Below, piece after piece: positions 6,796 to 11,907 of a stretch of DNA of 13,074 bases. The notes below the pieces were generated by a model. The model made no database searches. It saw only the letters and a list, made by a program, of their open reading frames with translations, and was not told the DNA's origin. The position numbers were made by a program, and so were the translations under genes. Position 1 is the stretch's first letter. Each line of letters begins with the position of its first letter. Source of the stretch: Pseudolabrys sp. (GTDB lineage: Bacteria > Pseudomonadota > Alphaproteobacteria > Rhizobiales > Xanthobacteraceae); assembly GCA_029945495.1 (NCBI GenBank), contig JAQSCR010000453.1, forward strand, positions 1-13,074. Reading direction: 5' to 3'.

Positions 6796-8835
6796 TTACT
6801 TTCCAAGCTTACCCAATGCCGCCGCGGCCACTGCCTCGGCGGTAATTCCGAACTTCTTGTACAGTTCCTTGAACGGCGCGCTGGCGCCGAACGAATTCAT
6901 GCCGACAAACGCGCCATCATTGCCGATGATGGCGTCCCAGCCCTGACGGATACCGGCCTCGACGCCGATCTTGACGGCGGCATCGCCGATGATCGCGCGG
7001 CGCGCGGCGTCCGGCAATGCGGCAAACAGCTCGAAGCAGGGCACCGAGACGACGCGGGCGGCGATGCCCTTGGCGGCCAGAAGCTTGGCGCCGTCGGCGG
7101 CGATGGCGACTTCCGAACCGCTGGCGAAGATAGAGACTTGCGCCTTGCCGTTGGCGGCGATGATTTCATAGGCGCCGGCGGCGCAGCGGTTCTTGTCGAG
7201 GAAGTTCGTCGACAGTTGCGGCAGGTTCTGGCGGGTCAGCGCCATAACGCTCGGGCGGTCCTTGGCCTCTAGCGCGAGCTGCCAGCATTCGACAGTCTCG
7301 ACCGCGTCGGCCGGGCGGAACACCAACAGGTTCGGGATCGCGCGCAACGCCGCCATATGCTCGACCGGCTGATGCGTCGGCCCGTCTTCGCCCAGGCCGA
7401 TGGAGTCATGCGTCATGATGTGAATAACGCGAATGCCCATCAGCGCCGCGAGGCGGATCGACGGGCGGCAGTAATCGGAGAACACCAGGAAGGTGCCGGA
7501 ATAGGGGACGATGCCGCCATGCAGCGTCATGCCGTTCATGGCGGCGGCCATGCCGTGTTCGCGGATGCCGTAATGGATGAAGCGGCCGGAGAAATCGGCG
7601 GCGCTCATCGCCTTCATCGACTTGGTGCGGGTGTTGTTGGAGCCGGTGAGATCGGCCGAGCCGCCGATCATTTCCGGCAGCGCCGGGATCAGGCTCTCGA
7701 GCGCGAATTCGCAAGCCGTGCGTGTGGCGATTTCCTTCGGCGCGGCTGCGAGTTGCTCCTTCACCGCCTTGACGGCGGCATCGAGCGCCGGCTTCGACAC
7801 CTCGCCGTTCATGCGGCGGGTGAATTCGACCTGCTGGCTCTTGTCGAGCGCGGCGAAGCGCTTGTTCCAGTCGGCATGCGCGCCCTTCGAGCGTTCACCG
7901 GCCTTGCGCCACTGGCTCAGAATATCGGTGGGCACCTCGAACGGCGCCGCAGTCCAGCCGAGGGCTTCGCGCGCGCCCTTGATCTCGTCGGCGCCGAGCG
8001 GCGAGCCGTGCGAGGACGACTTGCCGGCCTTGGTCGGCGCGCCGAAACCGATGGTGGTCTTGCAGGCGATCATGGTCGGGCAATCGGATTTTTGCGCATT
8101 TGCGATTGCGGACGCAATCGCCTGCTGATCGTGGCCGTCGACGCGCACGGCGTTCCAGCCGGAGGCCTCGAAGCGTTTCACCTGATCGGTCGAATCCGAC
8201 AGCGACAGCGCGCCATCGATGGAAATGCCATTGTCGTCGAACAGGACGATCAGCTTCGACAGCTTGAGATGGCCGGCGAGCGCTATGGCTTCCTGAGAAA
8301 TGCCTTCCATCAGGTCGCCGTCGGAGGCGAGCACGTAAGTCTTGTGATCGACGACTTTGTCGCCGAACACCGACGCCATGTGCCGTTCGGCGATGGCCAT
8401 GCCGACGGCATTGGCGAGACCCTGGCCGAGCGGGCCAGTGGTGGTTTCGACGCCGGGGGTATGGCCGTGTTCCGGGTGGCCGGCGGTGATCGAGCCGGAC
8501 TGGCGGAAGCGTTTGATCTGATCGATCGTCATGGCCTGGTAGCCGGTGAGATAGAGCAACGAATACATCAGCATCGAGCCGTGGCCGGCCGACAGCACGA
8601 AGCGGTCGCGGTCGGGCCATTTCGGATCGGTCGGGTCGAATTTCAGGAACTGGCTGAACAGCACGGTCGCTACGTCCGCAGCGCCCATCGGCAGCCCGGG
8701 GTGGCCGGATTTGGCCTGCTCGACCGCGTCCATCGCCAGCGCGCGGATGGCGTTGGCCATATTGTTTCCAGCCATATCGTTTACAGCCTTGCCCGCGGTT
8801 GCGGTGGCTGATGTCGGCGCGGCGTGTGCTGTCAT
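6796..8835 (-). CDS. tkt: Transketolase
   Basis: A 679-residue thiamine-diphosphate enzyme that moves two-carbon ketol units between sugar phosphates in the pentose phosphate and Calvin pathways. Domain order is normal. The diphosphate-binding domain has AKSGHPGLPMG (41-51), SAGHGSM, GPLGQG (134-139) and the SDGDLMEG to DDNG motif (171-202). The pyrimidine domain has GIREHGMA with catalytic E426, and a C-terminal domain follows. Conserved sequence begins at MANAIRAL (residue 26), so residues 1-25 are an Ala/Thr-rich extension with further ATGs at 8775 and 8760. I chose 8835 because the only good promoter found lies just upstream (8862-8889); the longest frame (8928) would start upstream of that promoter. 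No strong ribosome site is seen at 8835, so 8760 is a real alternative. It is first of the tkt-gap-pgk-fba set. Confidence 0.95.
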   Translation of the reverse strand: MTAHAAPTSATATAGKAVNDMAGNNMANAIRALAMDAVEQAKSGHPGLPMGAADVATVLFSQFLKFDPTDPKWPDRDRFVLSAGHGSMLMYSLLYLTGYQAMTIDQIKRFRQSGSITAGHPEHGHTPGVETTTGPLGQGLANAVGMAIAERHMASVFGDKVVDHKTYVLASDGDLMEGISQEAIALAGHLKLSKLIVLFDDNGISIDGALSLSDSTDQVKRFEASGWNAVRVDGHDQQAIASAIANAQKSDCPTMIACKTTIGFGAPTKAGKSSSHGSPLGADEIKGAREALGWTAAPFEVPTDILSQWRKAGERSKGAHADWNKRFAALDKSQQVEFTRRMNGEVSKPALDAAVKAVKEQLAAAPKEIATRTACEFALESLIPALPEMIGGSADLTGSNNTRTKSMKAMSAADFSGRFIHYGIREHGMAAAMNGMTLHGGIVPYSGTFLVFSDYCRPSIRLAALMGIRVIHIMTHDSIGLGEDGPTHQPVEHMAALRAIPNLLVFRPADAVETVECWQLALEAKDRPSVMALTRQNLPQLSTNFLDKNRCAAGAYEIIAANGKAQVSIFASGSEVAIAADGAKLLAAKGIAARVVSVPCFELFAALPDAARRAIIGDAAVKIGVEAGIRQGWDAIIGNDGAFVGMNSFGASAPFKELYKKFGITAEAVAAAALGKLGK

Positions 8836-8861
8836 GGAAAAAAGGCCTGTTTGAAGGGGTT

Positions 8862-8889
8862 CGCATAGCATGGCAGGCCCTTGAGTCAA
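8862..8889 (-). promoter_or_regulatory. Candidate sigma70 promoter of tkt
   Basis: On the minus strand there is a TTGACT -35 (8889-8884), a 16-base spacer, and a TATGCG -10 (8867-8862). The -10 is preceded by TGC, an extended -10 feature. Transcription would begin near 8855, leaving a leader of about 20 bases before the ATG at 8835. This is a motif match only. Confidence 0.45.
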
Positions 8890-9066
8890 TGTGACGCAGC
8901 AACTGGCGCGGGACATTCGGTGCGCCATGCACAGGGGCCGGAAAACAACGGGGCAAATCGGCCGGCAGGCGTTGACGTTGTCATCGTGTCACACGTAAGC
9001 TTCTCAGTCTAAACATTTGCCTCCGCAGGATTTTTTCACATTGCGGGCAGTCCCCATGTCTGTGCC

Positions 9067-9345
9067 ATGAGTGAGCAGAGCGCCATCGACACCGCCGTCA
9101 AACGTTTGGCCATGGCCCTCGACGCGCTCGACGCTGCGGTCGAGCGCCGCCGCGAGGGCGACCGCAACGAGGACACTCTGGCCGCGCAGGTGCAGACCCT
9201 GGGGCTGGACCGCGCCCGGCTCGCCTCCGTGCTCGACGGCGAGACCGCGCGCTCGCGAAGGCTGGAAGCGACCAATCGCGAGATCGCCGAACGGCTGGAT
9301 ACGGCCATTGCGAGCATCCAATCGGTGCTCGAAGGAAGCGACTAA
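9067..9345 (+). CDS. Small coiled-coil protein, DUF4164-like, upstream of zapA
   Basis: A 92-residue, strongly charged, almost wholly helical protein without a signal peptide or membrane segment. Heptad-like spacing of Leu/Ala/Val (VKRLAMALDALDAAVERRRE, then an ETARSRRLEAT region) predicts a coiled coil. Size and position just before zapA match the alphaproteobacterial DUF4164 family, whose function is not established. Its TAA (9343-9345) shares one A with the zapA ATG, so translation is probably coupled and a role in division or in FtsZ/ZapA assembly is a fair inference. A weak promoter-like pair (TTGACG at 8972, TAAGCT at 8996) lies upstream. A four-codon frame (9056-9070) overlaps the start. 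Confidence 0.8.
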   Translation: MSEQSAIDTAVKRLAMALDALDAAVERRREGDRNEDTLAAQVQTLGLDRARLASVLDGETARSRRLEATNREIAERLDTAIASIQSVLEGSD

Positions 9346-9728
9346 TGGGCCAGGTGAACGCCACCATCGCCGGCCGCCAGTTCCGTCTCGCCTGCGAGGA
9401 CGGGCAGGAGGAGCATCTGCAGGCGCTCGCCGCCGATATCGACGTGCGCATCGTCGATTTGCGCAAGCGTTTCGGCGAGATCGGCGACACCCGCCTCACG
9501 GTGATGGCGGCGTTGATGGTGGCGGATGAGAATTCCGAGGCGATGCGCAAAATCCGCAGGCTCGAGGAAGAAGTGACCGCCTTGCAGGATGCCCGCGTGG
9601 TGTCGTCCGACCGGGCGCGGGCGGCGTCCGACGCGGTGATCGGTGCCTTCAATTCCGCCGCCGAGCGGCTGGAAGGCATCACCAAGAAGCTCAACCAGAG
9701 CCTGGGCTCCGGCGTCGCCATCGGTTGA
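9345..9728 (+). CDS. zapA: Cell division protein ZapA
   Basis: A 127-residue cytosolic protein of the ZapA family, which binds FtsZ and promotes bundling of its filaments at the division ring. The N-terminal globular part shows the family pattern: VNATIAGRQFRLAC (4-17), then EEHLQALAADIDVRIVDLRK, then GDTRLTVMAALMVADE (47-62). The C-terminal half (about 65-120) is a long coiled coil (RRLEEEVTALQDAR) that drives dimer and tetramer formation. It is slightly longer than E. coli ZapA (109 residues). The start overlaps the preceding stop by one base. Downstream lie 6S RNA and fau, the same neighbourhood as in E. coli, which strengthens the call. Confidence 0.93.
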   Translation: MGQVNATIAGRQFRLACEDGQEEHLQALAADIDVRIVDLRKRFGEIGDTRLTVMAALMVADENSEAMRKIRRLEEEVTALQDARVVSSDRARAASDAVIGAFNSAAERLEGITKKLNQSLGSGVAIG

Positions 9729-9767
9729 GTGCTCGGCCGCGTGCGACCATAGGACAGTAAAATTCCG

Positions 9768-9773
9768 TACAAT
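9768..9773 (+). promoter_or_regulatory. Possible -10 element for the Cys-rich gene
   Basis: TACAAT matches the sigma70 -10 consensus at five of six positions in an AT-rich patch after zapA. The -35 side is poor (GCGACC at 9743, 19-base spacer), so this is weak. If used, transcription would start near 9780 and give a leader of about 46 bases containing the hairpin at 9797-9818. Confidence 0.25.
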
Positions 9774-9796
9774 TTGTTTACCGAGCGAGCGTAGAA

Positions 9797-9818
9797 CCGC
9801 CCTGCGTCAGCAAGGCGG
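9797..9818 (+). promoter_or_regulatory. Hairpin covering the ribosome site of the Cys-rich gene; possible zapA terminator
   Basis: CCGCC (9797-9801) pairs with GGCGG (9814-9818). After one C-A mismatch, TGC pairs with GCA around a GTCA loop. The 3' arm is part of AAGGCGG (9812-9818), the ribosome-site match for the ATG at 9826, so folding would hide it. A short CTTTT tract follows (9819-9823), so it could instead be a modest terminator for zapA. Confidence 0.45.
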
Positions 9819-9825
9819 CTTTTCC

Positions 9826-10062
9826 ATGAATTGCGTTTCGTGTTTCGTGAAGCCCTCGGCCTATAACGGCTGGGTCGCGCAAATCGGCAATCAGGAATTC
9901 GGGCCGTACCTCACCTGCGACATGGCGCTGAAGGTGGCCATCACCGATGCGCTGGCGCGCCGCCAAGCCGGCTGCCCGGCGTGCGTCGTCGTCACCGATG
10001 CCGACGGTACCGTTCGCGCCAAGCGCTGCCTGTGCGCGGGTTTCATGCCCCAGGCCTTGTAA
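9826..10062 (+). CDS. Unrecognised Cys-rich small protein (78 aa)
   Basis: The 78-residue protein begins MNCVSC and has seven cysteines: C3, C6, C31, C50, C53, C68 and C70. The pairs CVSC, CPAC and CLC could bind zinc or form a redox centre. The middle (GWVAQIGNQEFGPYLTCDMA, then an Ala/Arg-rich helix, then VVVTDADGTVRAKR) suggests a compact beta-beta-alpha-beta fold. It loosely recalls small DUF2188-like proteins, but the resemblance is not enough to name it. It has no signal peptide. The start is supported by AAGGCGG seven bases upstream. An in-frame ATG at 9643 gives a longer frame that overlaps zapA in another phase and is rejected. It sits between zapA and the 6S RNA gene, a slot with no protein gene in E. 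coli. Function unknown. Confidence 0.65.
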   Translation: MNCVSCFVKPSAYNGWVAQIGNQEFGPYLTCDMALKVAITDALARRQAGCPACVVVTDADGTVRAKRCLCAGFMPQAL

Positions 10063-10105
10063 GCGGCATAAGCGCGTTAAAGCGCCTTCGACGGTCTATG
10101 GCGCT

Positions 10106-10262
10106 TATCCCTCCCAGGCACTACATTGACCAAGCGGGGCTGCGAGGTGCGTCGGAGACACATTCCCCGGGGCCTTACGATCCCATCGGGAGCTGTCCCT
10201 GGCCAGGCTCGTGGGCTTGGTCATATGGCGCCCACCTACAACAGTAGGTTCCCGGGATCACG
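10106..10262 (+). ncRNA. ssrS: 6S RNA (SsrS)
   Basis: 6S RNA mimics an open promoter and sequesters sigma70 RNA polymerase. Three things support it here. The position between zapA and fau is the known ssrS locus. The stretch has no credible ORF. It also folds into the expected long irregular rod. TGACCAAGC (10127-10135) pairs perfectly with GCTTGGTCA (10215-10223), and CGAG (10143-10146) with CTCG (10208-10211). An imperfect end helix joins TCCC-A-GG (10112-10118) to CC-C-GGGA (10251-10257). A hairpin ACCTAC-AACA-GTAGGT (10234-10249) sits in the 3' strand near the expected central bubble. The 3' part around GTAGGTTCCCGGGATCA looks like alphaproteobacterial 6S by recall. The ends are estimated to within about 10 bases. 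It may be processed from a transcript shared with fau, as in E. coli. Confidence 0.8.
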
Positions 10263-10321
10263 CTCTGACGGCCATTGCGGCTCCGCACTTATTTTCATTT
10301 GGTGACGGCAAGCGTCGATCC

Positions 10322-10906
10322 ATGTCCGAGCCGTCAGCGATCTCCGAACAAAAATCCGCGGTCCGTGAGCAAGCGCTCGCCAAGCGTGATGCGATGCCCG
10401 CGGCCGAGCGGCAGGCGGCGGCGGAGGCGATTGCCGCACGGGGGCTGCCGGTTGAGATCAAGCCCGGTACCATCGTCTCCGGCTTCATGCCGATGAAGAC
10501 CGAGATCAATCCGCTGCCGCTGCTGCGCAAGCTTGCTGACGCCGGCGCGCGGCTGGCGCTGCCCTGCATCGACGGCCGCGGCAAGCCGCTGATCATGCGA
10601 TCTTACGCCTTCGGCGACGCCTTCAAGGCCGGGCAGTGGGGCATCCGCGAGCCGGTGCCGGAGGCACCGGAAGTTCTGCCCGATATCGTCATCGTGCCGC
10701 TCGCCGCTTTCGACCGCGCGGGAAACCGCATCGGTTATGGCGCCGGCTATTACGACATGACGCTTGCCGCCTTGCGCGCCCACAAGAAAGTCATTGCCGT
10801 CGGCATCGCCTTCGCCGCGCAGGAAATCGCTCACGTTCCGGCGACGGAGCGCGACGAGCGCCTCGACTTCGTGCTAACGGAGCGCGAAGTGATTGAAATC
10901 AGGTAG
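10322..10906 (+). CDS. fau: 5-formyltetrahydrofolate cyclo-ligase
   Basis: A 194-residue cytosolic enzyme that uses ATP to convert 5-formyltetrahydrofolate to 5,10-methenyltetrahydrofolate, recycling the storage form of one-carbon folate. The N-terminal helix has the basic pattern AVREQALAKRDAM (13-25). SGFMPMKTEIN (53-63) is the substrate region. The signature GNRIGYGAGYYDM (134-146) is the family nucleotide and phosphate loop (usual form GYGGGYYDR). RLDFVLTE (180-187) closes the fold. The length is normal. The longer frame from 10211 would begin inside 6S RNA, so the ATG at 10322 is preferred even though its ribosome site is weak. It follows ssrS and precedes ymdB by eight bases, suggesting co-transcription with ymdB. 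Confidence 0.93.
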   Translation: MSEPSAISEQKSAVREQALAKRDAMPAAERQAAAEAIAARGLPVEIKPGTIVSGFMPMKTEINPLPLLRKLADAGARLALPCIDGRGKPLIMRSYAFGDAFKAGQWGIREPVPEAPEVLPDIVIVPLAAFDRAGNRIGYGAGYYDMTLAALRAHKKVIAVGIAFAAQEIAHVPATERDERLDFVLTEREVIEIR

Positions 10907-10914
10907 CCTTCATT

Positions 10915-11733
10915 ATGCGTATTCTGTTCATCGGCGACATCGTCGGGCGTTCCGGCCGCAGCATCGTCATCGAGCGCCTGCCGGGCCTGATTGCCGCTTG
11001 GAAGCTCGACCTCGTCGTCATCAATGGCGAGAACGCCGCCGGCGGCTTCGGCATTACCGAGACCATCTATAACGAACTGATCGACGCCGGCGCCGATGCC
11101 ATCACGCTCGGCAATCACGCCTGGGATCAGCGCGAGGCTCTCGTGTTCATCGAGCGCGCGCCGCGCCTGGTGCGGCCGGTGAATTATCCGAAGGGCACGC
11201 CCGGCCGCGGCGCCGCACTGGTCGACGCCAAGAACGGCAAGCGCGCGCTGGTGATCAACGCCATGGGCCGCGTCTATATGGACGCGATGGACGATCCGTT
11301 CGCTTCCGTCGAGCGCGAGATTTCCGCCTGTCCGCTGGGACAAGCCGACGCCATCGTCGTCGACATGCATTGCGAGGCGACCAGCGAGAAGCAGGCGATG
11401 GGTTATTTCTGCGACGGCCGCGCCTCGCTCGTCGTCGGCACGCATACGCATGTGCCGACCTCCGATCATCGCATCCTTGCCGGCGGCACCGCCTTCATGA
11501 CCGACGCCGGCATGACCGGCGATTTCGACTCGGTCATCGGCATGGTGAAGGACGAACCGCTCAACCGTTTCCTACGCAAACTGCCGGGTGCGAAATTCGA
11601 GGCGGCCGGCGGACCGGCGACCTTGTGCGGCGTCGCGGTCGAGACCGACGACAAGACCGGGCTCGCCAAAAAAATCGGCGCCGTGCGCATCGGCGGCTTG
11701 CTGGAAGAATCGCGGCCGGCGTTCTGGGAATAG
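10915..11733 (+). CDS. ymdB: YmdB-family metallophosphoesterase (TIGR00282)
   Basis: A 272-residue member of the YmdB family, di-metal phosphoesterases with cyclic-nucleotide phosphodiesterase activity that affect RNA turnover and biofilm or sporulation choices in Bacillus. All metal ligands are present at nearly the same positions as in the family: D8 (FIGDIVGRSGR), E39-N40 (NGENAAGGFGIT), N67-H68 (GNHAWD), H152 (DMHCE), and H177 and H179 (GTHTHVPTSD). The enzyme is cytosolic. The ATG at 10915 has AGGTAG about ten bases upstream, inside the end of fau. The function in alphaproteobacteria is not established. It should not be confused with the unrelated E. coli macrodomain protein also called YmdB. 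Confidence 0.93.
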   Translation: MRILFIGDIVGRSGRSIVIERLPGLIAAWKLDLVVINGENAAGGFGITETIYNELIDAGADAITLGNHAWDQREALVFIERAPRLVRPVNYPKGTPGRGAALVDAKNGKRALVINAMGRVYMDAMDDPFASVEREISACPLGQADAIVVDMHCEATSEKQAMGYFCDGRASLVVGTHTHVPTSDHRILAGGTAFMTDAGMTGDFDSVIGMVKDEPLNRFLRKLPGAKFEAAGGPATLCGVAVETDDKTGLAKKIGAVRIGGLLEESRPAFWE

Positions 11734-11747
11734 CGTTGCGACACACT

Positions 11748-11836
11748 CCGCTCATTCCCGCGTAGGCGGAATCCAGTTCTTAAATCGAAAATCAGCCTGT
11801 GGCTCCCTGGGTCCCCGCCTTCGCGGGGACGAGCGG
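11748..11836. repeat. Composite palindromic repeat (two inverted REP-like arms)
   Basis: The left arm (11748-11776, CCGCTCATTCCCGCGTAGGC onward) and the right arm (11807-11836) are imperfect inverted copies, about 29-30 bases each, separated by 30 bases. The right arm is itself a hairpin, GTCCCCGC-CTTC-GCGGGGAC (11811-11830), with a perfect 8-bp stem. Elements of this type (TCATTCCCGCG...GGAATCCAG and CTGGGTCCCCGC...GCGGGGACGA) are dispersed extragenic palindromes in many proteobacterial genomes by recall. It lies just after ymdB and may act as an mRNA end or a terminator-like structure. Confidence 0.75.
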
Positions 11837-11855
11837 AATTGATGTCCGTACGCCG

Positions 11856-11871
11856 TTAACAGTCCATTAAC
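11856..11871 (+). promoter_or_regulatory. CtrA box, TTAA-N7-TTAAC
   Basis: TTAA (11856-11859), seven bases, then TTAAC (11867-11871) exactly matches the alphaproteobacterial CtrA consensus. It is 36 bases before the ATG at 11908, a suitable distance for a promoter site. CtrA is the cell-cycle response regulator that controls polar development, motility and division genes. In GC-rich DNA a chance full match in a short intergenic stretch is uncommon, but binding is not shown. Confidence 0.6.
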
Positions 11872-11907
11872 CATAACTGCCGTTCTCTGGCCGCGAGGAC
11901 GGTGAAC

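Noticed and set aside
7357..8811. A 484-codon plus-strand frame inside tkt
   Set aside because: Antisense shadow of transketolase codons, with a low-complexity Arg/Gly/His-rich product and no ribosome site.
8985..8995. CGTGT-C-ACACG palindrome upstream of the DUF4164-like gene as an operator
   Set aside because: Short, single, and not tied to a recognised regulator; no second site seen.
9643..9825. Upstream extension of the Cys-rich frame into zapA
   Set aside because: It overlaps zapA coding sequence in another phase, while the ATG at 9826 has its own ribosome site.
10211..10321. Upstream extension of fau
   Set aside because: It would translate the 3' part of 6S RNA and adds 37 residues foreign to the family.
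11588..11842. Frame ending in PRLRGDERN after ymdB
   Set aside because: It overlaps ymdB out of phase, and its tail is the usual spurious translation of the dispersed palindrome at 11807-11836.
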